Origin: an uncultured Ruminiclostridium sp.
GTDB lineage: Bacteria > Bacillota > Clostridia > Oscillospirales > Ruminococcaceae
NCBI GenBank assembly: GCA_947594425.1
Contig: CANQED010000010.1
Span: forward strand, 1-64,000
DNA: 64,000 nucleotides
Direction: 5' to 3'
Every line of letters starts with the position of its first letter. Within the stretch, counting starts at the first letter, position 1. This document shows, piece after piece, positions 32,862 to 42,103 of the stretch. Below the pieces are notes generated by a model. That model ran no database searches. It saw only the letters and a list, made by a program, of their open reading frames with translations, and was not told the origin of the DNA. The position numbers and the translations under genes were made by a program.

Positions 32862-33569
32862 TCACACTCTGCTTCCGATATACTCTTGCATAGCAAGCTG
32901 TATATTTTTATAAGTCGACCTGCTGAGCGGTATGCTTAAGCCCCCGCTAAGCGTAATGCTGTTATGCGTTATCTGCGACACGCAGTCTAAATTAATAAGA
33001 TAGCTCCTGTGCAGCCTGATAAAATTGTGAGTCGGCAACAGCTGCTCAATGCCCTTTAGCGTGCCGCGGCAGTTTTCTTTTTCTCCGCTTACGGCATAGA
33101 CGGTGATATCGTGGCCGAATATCTCGCAGTACATAATATCGCTGTACGGCAGATACACTGTGCCCTTTGAGGTAGAAATGCACAGCCTGCCGCGCTCTTT
33201 TTTGGCGAAAAATCTGCGCATAGCCTCGCCGAGCTTTTCAGTGCTCTCGCCCTTAATAAGAAAATGCAGCGGCTCAACGTCAAAGCTGTCCGCCGCCTGC
33301 TCTTTATGCGAGGTGACGAATATTATTTCGCTGTCTATATTCTGCCTGCGCATCTGCCGTGCAAGCTCTAATGCGCCGCCGCCTAATACGGTCTCCATGA
33401 TAACAAGGTCAAATGCTCTGTCGGCGTGCAATGCTTTGTCAAATTCTTTTGCGTCGGTATAATACATTAGGCTGTACTCGGTCTGCCTATCGTCCATTAT
33501 CTTTTTGACGTCCGAGCAGATAGCTCTGCAAAACACGGCGTCGCCGTCGCAAACTGCGATCTTGTACAC
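32862..33569 (-). CDS. LytTR-type response regulator with Glu at the phosphoacceptor site
   Basis: This 235-residue protein has an N-terminal receiver-like domain (residues 1 to about 120) and a LytTR DNA-binding domain (about 132-232; LPTHNFIRLHRSYLINLDCV is characteristic). Asp8 and Asp10 keep the acidic pocket, but the phosphoacceptor position reads LVIMETVL, with Glu59 in place of Asp. Glu there can mimic constant phosphorylation. No histidine kinase of the LytS/AgrC class is beside it. It converges with the c-di-GMP operon but is a separate unit; its targets are unknown. Confidence 0.9.
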   Translation of the reverse strand: MYKIAVCDGDAVFCRAICSDVKKIMDDRQTEYSLMYYTDAKEFDKALHADRAFDLVIMETVLGGGALELARQMRRQNIDSEIIFVTSHKEQAADSFDVEPLHFLIKGESTEKLGEAMRRFFAKKERGRLCISTSKGTVYLPYSDIMYCEIFGHDITVYAVSGEKENCRGTLKGIEQLLPTHNFIRLHRSYLINLDCVSQITHNSITLSGGLSIPLSRSTYKNIQLAMQEYIGSRV

Positions 33570-33748
33570 GAGTATCCCACCTTTAAATGTATCGCTGTAA
33601 TAATTGTACCATATCTTTTATTTTATAGCAAGGTGAGTTTACGTCGGTTTATGTGCCGTCGATTTCACGAAATGTACATTTTTGAACATATATTATCAGG
33701 TTTGCGAAAAAATTTTCCACCACGGTCGGGATTTTTCACCAAATAATA

Positions 33749-33775
33749 AAAGGGTGCGCGAACACACCCTTTTTA
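33749..33775. terminator. Terminator after pilT
   Basis: AAAGGGTG and CACCCTTT form an 8-bp stem with T/A tracts on both sides, so it could work in either direction. It lies 20-45 bp beyond the pilT stop. Confidence 0.8.
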
Positions 33776-33795
33776 ATGTATAAATTGTAAAAGGA

Positions 33796-34887
33796 TCAAT
33801 AAGCGGAAATGTATCTCTTCAGATCCTCGGGGTTCTGGCACCTCGATCTTGCGACCTGCTCGGTTATCTTGCCCGTGCGGACAAGTCTTGCAAGGTCTTG
33901 GTCGAGCGAGAACATTCCGAGCGCCTTAGATGTCTGGATGGAGTTGGGTATCTGGAATATCTTACCCTCACGGATAAGCGCCGAGATAGCGTCGGTGCAG
34001 AACATCAGCTCGAGTGCCGCGATACGTCCCTTTCCGTCGGCGGTAGGAACGAGCGTCTGAGATATAACGGCTACGAGGGAGTTTGCAAGCTGGGCACGTA
34101 TCTGTCCCTGCGAGTGAGGGGGATAAACGTCTATGATACGGTCGATGGTCTCGGCCGCGCCCGTGGTATGCAGGGTGGACAGCACAAGGTGTCCGGTTTC
34201 TGCGGCGGTAACGGCTGCGTTTATCGTCTCAAAGTCACGCATCTCTCCGACGAGTATAACGTCCGGGTCCTCACGGAGAGCCGCACGCAGCGAGCCCGCG
34301 AAGCTGTCGACGTCCGCGCCTATCTCACGCTGGTTTACCATACTCTGCTTATGGGTGTGCAGATACTCTATAGGATCCTCTACCGTGATTATGTGGCAGT
34401 TCTTGTGGCGGTTGATGTGGTCTATCATTGCCGCAAGAGTGGTAGATTTACCCGAACCGGTAGGCCCCGTTACAAGCACAAGTCCTCTCGGTCTTAAAGC
34501 AAATTCGCCCATTATCCCCGGCAGCATAAGATCAGACAGGGTAGGTATGTCGTTTCTGAGCAGACGCATAGCCACCGCATGATAGCCGCGCTGTCTGTAA
34601 ACGTTGACTCTGTGACGGTATCCCGATGAGGACACATACGAAAAGTCGGTGTCAAGACCCTTTTGGATAGAAGCCTTATGCTTCATAGAGGTTATCTGAT
34701 TGATAATGTTTACTATGATGGGCTCGGTGCAGTCGGGGTACCCGCTGAGCTTTTTGATACTGCCGTGAAGTCTTACTACCGGCGGCAGTCCCGCCGTAAA
34801 GTGCAAGTCCGAGCAGCCGAGCTTTCTCGCCTCGTCGAGGATCTTGTTTATGTCCATCATGTTGTTGTTAGCATTGTTATTTTCCAC
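33796..34887 (-). CDS. pilT: Twitching ATPase PilT
   Basis: This 363-residue hexameric ATPase has an N-terminal PAS-like region, Walker A GPTGSGKST, the Asp box with ITVEDPIEY, Walker B LRAALREDPDVILVGEM, the His box TGHLVLSTLHTTGAAETIDR, and the PilT-specific AISALIREGKIFQIPNSIQT near the C-terminus. PilT depolymerises type IV pili and drives retraction. The gene follows pilB after 20 bp on the same strand. Presence of pilT means the pili are likely retractile rather than only secretory. Confidence 0.96.
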   Translation of the reverse strand: MENNNANNNMMDINKILDEARKLGCSDLHFTAGLPPVVRLHGSIKKLSGYPDCTEPIIVNIINQITSMKHKASIQKGLDTDFSYVSSSGYRHRVNVYRQRGYHAVAMRLLRNDIPTLSDLMLPGIMGEFALRPRGLVLVTGPTGSGKSTTLAAMIDHINRHKNCHIITVEDPIEYLHTHKQSMVNQREIGADVDSFAGSLRAALREDPDVILVGEMRDFETINAAVTAAETGHLVLSTLHTTGAAETIDRIIDVYPPHSQGQIRAQLANSLVAVISQTLVPTADGKGRIAALELMFCTDAISALIREGKIFQIPNSIQTSKALGMFSLDQDLARLVRTGKITEQVARSRCQNPEDLKRYISAY

Positions 34888-34907
34888 GGTATTTTTCTCC
34901 TTTAAAT

Positions 34908-36593
34908 TTATACAGAATAGGTAGCCTTTACAAGCTCGTCAAGTGTGGTCGTGCCCGACAGCACCATTTCGCTGACGTTATCTCTAAGCAGCTTAGTGCC
35001 GTTCTTGACCGCCTGATTTCCTATCTCCTCGGCGGTAGCGTCGTGGGAGATAAGCTCTTTTATATCGTTAGTTGTAACGATTATCTCATGTATCGCCGTT
35101 CTGCCCTTAAAGCCGGTATTGTGGCAGTTGCGGCAGCCGCCTCTGTGAGCCTGATATATATCGACGGGCTCGGTCTTTCCGACAAGTCTCAGGTCGGCGG
35201 GGTCGGTCAGCGTTATCCTCTCCTTGCAGTCGGGGCAAAGCAGCTTAACAAGTCGCTGTGCTATTATCCCTATCAGCGAGGTCGCCACCATGTACGGCGC
35301 AACGCCCATATCTATAAGACGCAGTATCGTGCTCGCAGCGTCGTTAGTATGCAGGGTAGACAGCACAAGGTGTCCCGTTATCGCCGCACGTATCGCTATA
35401 TCGGCGGTCTCGCCGTCACGTATCTCGCCGACCATTACGACGTCGGGGTCCTGACGGAGTATAGAACGCAATGCAGCGGCGAATGTAAGTCCCGCCTTTG
35501 CGTTTATCTGGACCTGATTTATACCGTCTATCTTCTTCTCGCACGGGTCCTCGACCGTCACTATGTTTACGTTAGGCTTGGACAATTCGCCGAGTGTTGC
35601 GTACAATGTAGTGGATTTTCCCGAACCGGTAGGCCCCGTTACCAGCATAACTCCGTGCGGGCAGCGGATTATCTGCTTAAACATCTCATAATTGTAAAGC
35701 GTCATACCGAGATCGGTTATCTTTCTTGTCTTTTCGTCCGCGGTGGAGAGTAGACGTATAACGCACTTTTCTCCGTATACGGTCGGTATCGTAGACACAC
35801 GCACGTCAAGGTTTACGCCGTCTATCGTCATACCGAAACGTCCGTCCAGCGGGATACGCTTCTCGGCTATATTCATACCGCCGAGTATCTTTATACGCGT
35901 TATCAGCGAGTTATGCACGGCGGGCTTGACGTTCATCTGCTCTATAAGCTCGCCGTCGACTCTCAGTCTTATCCTTGTTCTGTCCTTAAACGGCTCGATA
36001 TGTATATCCGACGCGTTCATATGGAACGAGGTCTCTACTATGGTGTTTACCAGCTTTACTATCGGGGCGTTGTCGATACGCTCGCCCGACTCGAGCTCTT
36101 CTTCCGAGATCTCGTTGCCGCTGTACTCCTTGTTGAGTTCGTCCATAGCGTTGGACACCGTCTGCTGAGAGTACGCCTTGTTGATGGTCTCGTTTATCGC
36201 GGATTTGGTCGCGAGCATGGCATGTATTTCCATGCCCGAGATGACCTTCAATTCCTCGAATATATAAAAGTTTATCGGGTCGTTCGTCGCCACGGTCAAG
36301 CGCTGACCGCTCATCTGAAATGCAACGCAGCAGTTCTTCTTGGAGATATCCTCGGGTATCTTCTTTACCGCCTCTATGTCTATCTTCGTGGTGGTAAGGT
36401 CGATAAACGGCACCTTTAATCTTATCGACAGCGCGTGGGCGAGCTGCGTCTCCGAAACGTACCCTAGCTCGAGCAGCATATCGCCGAGCTTTTTTCCGGG
36501 CGTTTCTCGCTGCTTTGTCAGCGCGTCCTGAAGCTGCTCATCAGTCAAAAATCCGTTTTCGACAAGGATCTGACCTATAGGTATATTCTTCAT
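34908..36593 (-). CDS. pilB: Type IV pilus extension ATPase PilB
   Basis: This 561-residue protein has an N-terminal GspE-N domain (residues about 1-145; IGQILVENGFLTDEQL), a middle domain with DIHIEPFKDRTRIRLRVDG, Walker A GPTGSGKSTT, Walker B LRSILRQDPDVVMVGEIRD, and a tetracysteine zinc site (LLCPDCKE and GCRNCHNTG). It powers pilin polymerisation at the inner face of the membrane. The length fits the family. It is the first gene of a pilB-pilT unit, divergent from pilD. Confidence 0.96.
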   Translation of the reverse strand: MKNIPIGQILVENGFLTDEQLQDALTKQRETPGKKLGDMLLELGYVSETQLAHALSIRLKVPFIDLTTTKIDIEAVKKIPEDISKKNCCVAFQMSGQRLTVATNDPINFYIFEELKVISGMEIHAMLATKSAINETINKAYSQQTVSNAMDELNKEYSGNEISEEELESGERIDNAPIVKLVNTIVETSFHMNASDIHIEPFKDRTRIRLRVDGELIEQMNVKPAVHNSLITRIKILGGMNIAEKRIPLDGRFGMTIDGVNLDVRVSTIPTVYGEKCVIRLLSTADEKTRKITDLGMTLYNYEMFKQIIRCPHGVMLVTGPTGSGKSTTLYATLGELSKPNVNIVTVEDPCEKKIDGINQVQINAKAGLTFAAALRSILRQDPDVVMVGEIRDGETADIAIRAAITGHLVLSTLHTNDAASTILRLIDMGVAPYMVATSLIGIIAQRLVKLLCPDCKERITLTDPADLRLVGKTEPVDIYQAHRGGCRNCHNTGFKGRTAIHEIIVTTNDIKELISHDATAEEIGNQAVKNGTKLLRDNVSEMVLSGTTTLDELVKATYSV

Positions 36594-36671
36594 TCTCTAA
36601 GTTGGACCCCCTGTAAATTTTCCCTTATCGGAAAAAGTAATTCTATATTTAAAAGTTCCCGTCGGCAGAGG

Positions 36672-36700
36672 TTGAAATTTATTCGTATTTATGGTAAACT
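36672..36700 (+). promoter_or_regulatory. Promoter of pilD
   Basis: TTGAAA (36672-36677) and TAAACT (36695-36700) are separated by 17 bp, about 30 bp before the pilD ATG. Confidence 0.65.
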
Positions 36701-36730
36701 ATATAAAAAGAACCGAAAGGAAGTATCAAT

Positions 36731-37783
36731 ATGACCGGCATAATAGCCTATGATGTTTGTATGTGTGTCATCGTGTTCATATTCGGCACGGTGATAGGCA
36801 GCTTTTTAAATGTGGTGATATACCGCACCCCGCTGCATATGTCCATAATAAGCGGACCCTCTCACTGTACCACCTGCGGTACGCGCATAAAGCCCTATGA
36901 CCTTATCCCCATACTAAGCTGGTGCATACTCGGCGGAAAGTGCCGCGCCTGCAAGGCTAAGATCTCCGCGCGCTATACCGTGGTAGAGGCGCTGACCGGA
37001 GTGCTTTTCCTATTAGCGTATATCCGCTATTCGTTATCGTATATGCTGCCGCTGTCGATAATACTGTTCGGCGCGCTTATCTCGCTGAGCTTTATCGACC
37101 TTGACCATATGCAGATACCCTACTGGTGCACGGGGCTCATAACCGCGCTCGGTTTGACCAACATCGCGATACAGACCATAAGAGGAAATGCCGACGTATG
37201 GTGGCAGCACCTCGCGGTAGCGGGGATATGCGCCGTTGTGACGGGGCTGCTTGCCCTGCTCGGAGGGCTCGGCGGAGGCGATTTTCAGCTTATGACCGCC
37301 TCGGCATTATTGCTCGGGATGAATATCATCCCCGCGGCGTTTATCGGCATAATACTCGGCGCAATATACGGCATTAGCGTAAAGATAAGCACCAAGGACA
37401 CCGTTAAACAAAAGACCGCGCTTATCACCGACAATTATCTTTCGTGGCTCGGCGAACATTCTCCCGACACCGAGAGGATAATCATGGGCGAATATGAGGA
37501 CGGCAGCTGCAAGCTGACCTGTTACGAGCTTGACGGCAAGGCTATGAACGAGGTCGAGAGCGACCCCGACCTTGTAGACAAGCTTACCGAGGTGTTCTCG
37601 GATATCCCCGCGAATAAGGAATACATATTCCGTATCACGTCGAAGAACGGCGTCGTCGAGAAGCTCAGGGTACAGCGGCGTATAGCCTTTGGCCCCGCGC
37701 TTAGCGTCGGTATCGCGGCAGGTATGCTGTACGGGCAGGAGCTGCTGGCGCTGTGGATGAATATGTTCGGTATCGCGGCATAA
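36731..37783 (+). CDS. pilD: Prepilin peptidase PilD with cytoplasmic insertion
   Basis: This 350-residue membrane aspartyl protease/methylase has the N-terminal motif GSFLNVVIYR and a zinc-type tetracysteine loop (CTTCGTR and CRACKA). The catalytic aspartates are in IDLDHMQIP (Asp123/Asp125) and GGGDFQLM (Asp184). It cleaves the leader before the Phe of the prepilins encoded downstream and methylates the new N-terminus. Most homologues are about 250 residues. Here a soluble, acidic segment of about 90 residues (about 218-310) separates the penultimate from the last membrane segment (IAFGPALSVGIAAGMLYG). The gene stands alone on the plus strand between two minus-strand pil blocks. Confidence 0.93.
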   Translation: MTGIIAYDVCMCVIVFIFGTVIGSFLNVVIYRTPLHMSIISGPSHCTTCGTRIKPYDLIPILSWCILGGKCRACKAKISARYTVVEALTGVLFLLAYIRYSLSYMLPLSIILFGALISLSFIDLDHMQIPYWCTGLITALGLTNIAIQTIRGNADVWWQHLAVAGICAVVTGLLALLGGLGGGDFQLMTASALLLGMNIIPAAFIGIILGAIYGISVKISTKDTVKQKTALITDNYLSWLGEHSPDTERIIMGEYEDGSCKLTCYELDGKAMNEVESDPDLVDKLTEVFSDIPANKEYIFRITSKNGVVEKLRVQRRIAFGPALSVGIAAGMLYGQELLALWMNMFGIAA

Positions 37784-37799
37784 AATATTAACGATATTC

Positions 37800-37838
37800 A
37801 GCCATTCGGGGCGACCCGAATGGCTTTTATCTTTTTAT
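37800..37838. terminator. Bidirectional terminator between pilD and the prepilin operon
   Basis: AGCCATTCGGG and CCCGAATGGCT form a perfect 11-bp stem with a 4-nt loop, followed by TTTATCTTTTT. It separates the convergent pilD and prepilin genes. Confidence 0.88.
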
Positions 37839-38617
37839 CACGGAGTGGGCGCGGGTGTTGCGGGCTCGGGCGTCAGCGAGGGCGCTGAGGTAACCTTAGT
37901 GTAGTCCTTGATCTTATAAAGGATGACCACGCCGCTGTCCTGAGGATGAGCCTCTACGGTGCTGTCCGGGTTTGTGGTGTAGAACACGCCGTCTATCGAG
38001 GGGTCAAACTTGCTGAACTGCAGGTTTATCAGCTTAAACATCGTCGCACGCTCGGATATTATGATATTGCCGTCCTCGTCGTAGGGCGTAATGCCCATAT
38101 GGTACCACTTGTCGGCGGAGGTTGACGCGCTGGGGCTTTCTACGGAATAAAAGCTGTATTTATAATGCGCGTCGCCGTAAAACTGATCGTCAAACAGCCT
38201 GTACGATTCGTAGTCCTCGACCCTGCTTGCGTATTCTCCATAGTTTTCTATGCTGCCCAGGTCGTACAGCTTTCCGTCCATAATGATGATGGCATAAAGC
38301 TTTTCTATACTGGGATCGTCACGGTCGGCGAGCTGACTGGTTATCGTGGTCTGGCTTGCGGAGGGATCCATTTTGCCGTCCGCGTCAAGCGCATTTAACG
38401 ATATATCAAAGTTTGTACTGTTCGCCATTCTGTCAAACAGATACTGCGATATGGTATCGGTGGTGATGTTGATATTTACGTCGCCCTGCAGGCTCTTGAT
38501 AATATTATTTACAGGGGTAAACAGCATCATCACCGCGCCCATAAGTATCGCGGTCAGCGCCATAGCGATAACCATCTCGACAAGGGTAAAGCCTTTTGAT
38601 TTAAAAATCTTTTTCAT
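37838..38617 (-). CDS. Prepilin-like protein with type III-style N-methylation motif
   Basis: This 259-residue protein has a short basic leader, the PilD cleavage motif KGFTLVEMVIAMAL, and one membrane helix. A soluble domain of about 190 residues follows, with a Pro/Thr-rich tail (SLTPEPATPAPTP). The Glu at mature position 5 is present. At about 28 kDa it is larger than most major pilins, so it is probably a minor (pseudo)pilin of the tip or of initiation. It is the last gene of the pil operon, 12 bp after the other prepilin gene. Confidence 0.9.
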   Translation of the reverse strand: MKKIFKSKGFTLVEMVIAMALTAILMGAVMMLFTPVNNIIKSLQGDVNINITTDTISQYLFDRMANSTNFDISLNALDADGKMDPSASQTTITSQLADRDDPSIEKLYAIIIMDGKLYDLGSIENYGEYASRVEDYESYRLFDDQFYGDAHYKYSFYSVESPSASTSADKWYHMGITPYDEDGNIIISERATMFKLINLQFSKFDPSIDGVFYTTNPDSTVEAHPQDSGVVILYKIKDYTKVTSAPSLTPEPATPAPTP

Positions 38618-38629
38618 CTTCGCCCTCCG

Positions 38630-39517
38630 TTACTCCTTTACCTGAACAGTACCCTTCTTGACATTATAAACGCCTAAGGCGTTGATATTTTCTACAAAGG
38701 TCTCGCTCTTGTCTGTGCTTGGGGTATCGCTGTTCAGAAAATACTTCTCAAAGCTGCCGTACTCCGCATAATCTGCATCTTTTATCTTAAATTGAATGTT
38801 AAAGTCGTAGCTTTCCTTAGCCGTCTTATCCTTAGGCAAATTCATGCGGATAGTCTGGCCGAGTATCAGGATGTTAAGATCCGACGACCCCGCATTAGGC
38901 CTAAATTCATAAGCGGACGCGGGCAAAGCCAGCTTTATCGAATTGATACGCATTTTCCCTAAGATCTTATCGGGATCGTTAAGCTTAAATTGCAGATTGA
39001 TCGTATGAACGCCGTCGGTGACGGTATTGCTTGCCTCTTTAACATAAACGCTCTCGAACCCTCTCGAACCGTAAAGGTGCATATAGCTTTTAATTACCGA
39101 GAGATTTTCTGCGTCGGGGTCGGACGAAGATTCGGGAGTGGACGACGTCCCGAGACTTTCATCTAAGCTGTAGTTAAAGTTATTGAGCTCTAAACGCCCG
39201 TCGGCATCATCATTAACGCGATTTACCGTACCCGAGACGCTCATGCTGCCGCCGGTTATGGGATTGCCGTCGGGATCGAGAAAATCTACGGCAAAGTTAA
39301 ATGCCTCGCGCTCAGTAAGATTATTCTTCTTGATGAGATTTTCAAGCTGAGCGTCAAGATCCTTGTCGGCTCTGTCGTTGACGGTGTAGGTCTGTATAGA
39401 GAGCGCAAGCAACTGCATTACAACGGTCGCCATAAGGGCAAATACCGCTATCGCTACTACGCACTCTACCAGTGTAAAGCCTTTTTTATTGCGCAGGCTG
39501 CATAACTTTTTAATCAT
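38630..39517 (-). CDS. Prepilin-like protein with N-methylation motif
   Basis: This 295-residue protein has the prepilin motif KKGFTLVECVVAIAVFALM (Glu at mature position 5) and a hydrophobic helix. A large outer domain rich in Asp, Ser and Asn follows, including a low-complexity stretch SSTPESSSDPDAE. Like its neighbour it is large for a major pilin and is best read as a minor pilin. It lies 15 bp after the 830-residue PilX-like gene. Confidence 0.9.
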   Translation of the reverse strand: MIKKLCSLRNKKGFTLVECVVAIAVFALMATVVMQLLALSIQTYTVNDRADKDLDAQLENLIKKNNLTEREAFNFAVDFLDPDGNPITGGSMSVSGTVNRVNDDADGRLELNNFNYSLDESLGTSSTPESSSDPDAENLSVIKSYMHLYGSRGFESVYVKEASNTVTDGVHTINLQFKLNDPDKILGKMRINSIKLALPASAYEFRPNAGSSDLNILILGQTIRMNLPKDKTAKESYDFNIQFKIKDADYAEYGSFEKYFLNSDTPSTDKSETFVENINALGVYNVKKGTVQVKE

Positions 39518-39532
39518 TGCGTTCTCCTTTCA

Positions 39533-42025
39533 TTAATTGTAGCCGAATTTCTTCCATGCGCGGCCTAACTGTCCTCCGCCGGCTCCGCCGATGATCTGAT
39601 TAGAGCCTGTCTGACCCATCAGATTAGCGAGGTACTTTCCGCGCTCTTCCTCTTTTTCCTCGTCGGTAAGAGGTGAGCCGTCGTCTTTAGTGTCCTTGAC
39701 AAATCTGTCATAATAATCGTACACCGCACAGTAAAACGTCATGGGCTGAGAAGATTCGAGGTTAAAATTAGAAACTACCAGACCGCCAAGGTACGCTTTG
39801 TTTGATGCACCTGTACCGCCGCTCTCATTAAACTGCATATAAGGCGCGTATATCAGTCCTGCAAAAAGCGTATCTGACGTAGGAAAGTTTATGCTTATGT
39901 TTTTATCGCTTGAAGCAAGAAAGATATTGTTGTGGAGATATAAGCCTTCGTCTGAGTATGTTTTTATCAGATCTTTATTAAATAAACCTTTCTCTTTATC
40001 AAACTTATTGCTGTTATTTATAAAATCATTCAGGTTACTGGTAGCGTTTTGAGCTATATCAAGGTCTTCTGATCCATTTCTTAGCTCCTTATACAGAGCA
40101 TAATGTCCTATAAAGCTACCCCCATTACCAACAAAGGTTTCACCGTTAGGTATGAAGAATACTACACTGCCTTTACCTTTTACCATAACGTGGAAGAAAT
40201 TAGTGTTACGATTTCCGTAATCATCGGCCACCGTATCACAGAACATGAATGCGTTCAAATCGCTTTCTTGGTAGGTCTTTTCCTCGGTTTTTGTCCCGAG
40301 TAAGGTGGGAGTCATCCCCAGGCCGCAGCTCGGGCAATTTTGATACCAGCTCATATCACTGCGTTCAAACGTCACGTGACATAGGGGGCAGGAATACTGA
40401 TATGTGGTCACCTGTATGGCCTTGCCTGCCTGAGCAGGAGTAAAAGATCCCTTTTCCTCGTCATAGATTCCGTTAGGCTTAAGCATGATATAAACATCCT
40501 TAAATCCGCCTGCGCCGTCCGCGGTATCTATTATCAGCGCGGAGCCGTTGCCTTGCTTAACGTCAATATCCTGAATAATGAATTTGTCATTATCCTTTGC
40601 GGACAAGGTATAAGTTTTATCGTTTTGTCCAAATTCTATAGGCGTAACCGGTATATACGGATTACTTTCGTTCTCTCCCACGTGGAACAGCTTGTCGAGC
40701 TGCCAGTCGATATACTTGTTGTTGCCAAGGGTTTCTGTAATGTTCTGGGTCACAGTAGCCATAGACTCGCAGGGATTGGTATCGCCGGCTTTGCACGGCC
40801 ATATATCCGAGTATCCGTGTACTCCTCCGCTCTCAGCCGCCGTGTCTGCAATTATCTTTTCGATAGCCTCTTCGACCTTGTATATCATTGTGCCATTTTC
40901 ATTGGTGATATTAAAGTTTATATCGGCCTGTATCTTTTTACCTTTAACATCCGCCTTAGGATCATTAGCGACATTAGCCTTATTGCCGTCATAGTAGAAA
41001 TTGCCGCCTACGGTAAGGGAATTTGCGATCTCGCCTATGGAGTTTTTATTGAAGCTCCTATCGATAAATACATCGCCGTTTACATAAACGTCGCCGGATA
41101 CTGTCGTATTACCGAATAGAACCAAATTGCCGTTTACGTAAACCTTGTTATTTTTGTTGTCCTGAGCTCCCGAATAGTAATCACCTTGGATATAAAGATT
41201 AGCATTTGAAAATGTGTGAGCTCCTGGGGTCTGTATAACGCTGCCGCCTACTCTCACAGTTCCGCCGTTAAAATCCAAAATCTCAGCGCTCTGCTCGGTA
41301 AGATAAAGATCATTTCCAACAGTCAAGTTGATAGGCTTAGGGGGACTATCCAACTTTACATTTTTATGAAATTTCATAGACCCCGAAGTTATAATATCCG
41401 CTTTTAGAAAAACATTATCGCCTTCGCCTCCGACCTCGGTGTACTCACAGTCGAAGAACAACTCGGATACTATGTCTTTGCTCTGGAAAAGTGTATCGTT
41501 AGGCACATATCCTGTCGAGGTGAAGAACCTCGAGAGCGACGCAGCCTCGCCTTGCGCCTCTCCCTCTTTCAGCTCACCGACGCTGGTGACCACCTGTGTC
41601 TCGCCGTTTACGACCGACTCGGTGGTTATGCTGAGTATAGCAGAATCCGCGCCGCCGCTTATCTTGGTTATCGTAACGCTGACATTGCCGGTGCCTGCCG
41701 GAAGATCGGTGATGTTGGTCTTTATCGATTCACCCTCAGCAAGCCCGATGGCCGCCGATATAAACTTATTATTCGGGTCGGCCGCTATATAGTCGGACAC
41801 CATATCGTTTATCGAGATGGCGCTCTGGTACGCCTGCTCGCTCGAATACTTAGCCTCGACCTCTTGACGGGCCGAAGCCACCGCGTAATACACCGCCGAC
41901 GCCATTACTATCATAACGGACATTATAGCAAGCACAAAGAACAGCACGCTGCCCTTGCTTTTGCCGAGCCGCTCTTTCGCCCTGCTAAGGCGGTCATGCG
42001 GCGTCAAATGTTGTTTTTTCAGCAT
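39533..42025 (-). CDS. Large PilX-like pilus-associated protein with zinc-ribbon
   Basis: This 830-residue protein has a PilX-like N-terminus: a basic stretch, then GKSKGSVLFFVLAIMSVMIV as the membrane helix, without the Phe-Thr-Leu-Val-Glu of true prepilins. The outer part includes repeated G-V-x-V-x-G strands (about residues 230-330; VYVNGNLVLFGNTTVSGDVY), which suggest a beta-helix. A CPLC...CPSC pair (about 546-570) looks like a zinc ribbon and is odd in an exported protein. C-terminal Gly-rich residues end the protein. It is probably a minor pilus component or adhesin. It sits behind an intrinsic terminator that separates it from pilO. Confidence 0.75.
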   Translation of the reverse strand: MLKKQHLTPHDRLSRAKERLGKSKGSVLFFVLAIMSVMIVMASAVYYAVASARQEVEAKYSSEQAYQSAISINDMVSDYIAADPNNKFISAAIGLAEGESIKTNITDLPAGTGNVSVTITKISGGADSAILSITTESVVNGETQVVTSVGELKEGEAQGEAASLSRFFTSTGYVPNDTLFQSKDIVSELFFDCEYTEVGGEGDNVFLKADIITSGSMKFHKNVKLDSPPKPINLTVGNDLYLTEQSAEILDFNGGTVRVGGSVIQTPGAHTFSNANLYIQGDYYSGAQDNKNNKVYVNGNLVLFGNTTVSGDVYVNGDVFIDRSFNKNSIGEIANSLTVGGNFYYDGNKANVANDPKADVKGKKIQADINFNITNENGTMIYKVEEAIEKIIADTAAESGGVHGYSDIWPCKAGDTNPCESMATVTQNITETLGNNKYIDWQLDKLFHVGENESNPYIPVTPIEFGQNDKTYTLSAKDNDKFIIQDIDVKQGNGSALIIDTADGAGGFKDVYIMLKPNGIYDEEKGSFTPAQAGKAIQVTTYQYSCPLCHVTFERSDMSWYQNCPSCGLGMTPTLLGTKTEEKTYQESDLNAFMFCDTVADDYGNRNTNFFHVMVKGKGSVVFFIPNGETFVGNGGSFIGHYALYKELRNGSEDLDIAQNATSNLNDFINNSNKFDKEKGLFNKDLIKTYSDEGLYLHNNIFLASSDKNISINFPTSDTLFAGLIYAPYMQFNESGGTGASNKAYLGGLVVSNFNLESSQPMTFYCAVYDYYDRFVKDTKDDGSPLTDEEKEEERGKYLANLMGQTGSNQIIGGAGGGQLGRAWKKFGYN

Positions 42026-42063
42026 TGTATTCCGTCCTTTCTCTAAAATGCTTTAATCGGCAC

Positions 42064-42091
42064 AAAAAGCCCTGTGCCTTATGGCAGGGCT
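42064..42091 (-). terminator. Internal terminator in the pil operon
   Basis: On the minus strand AGCCCTG and CAGGGCT form a 7-bp stem followed by TTTTTG. It lies between the pilO-like gene and the PilX-like gene, where read-through would set the ratio of assembly proteins to pilins. Confidence 0.75.
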
Positions 42092-42103
42092 AATCGTGCG
42101 AAA

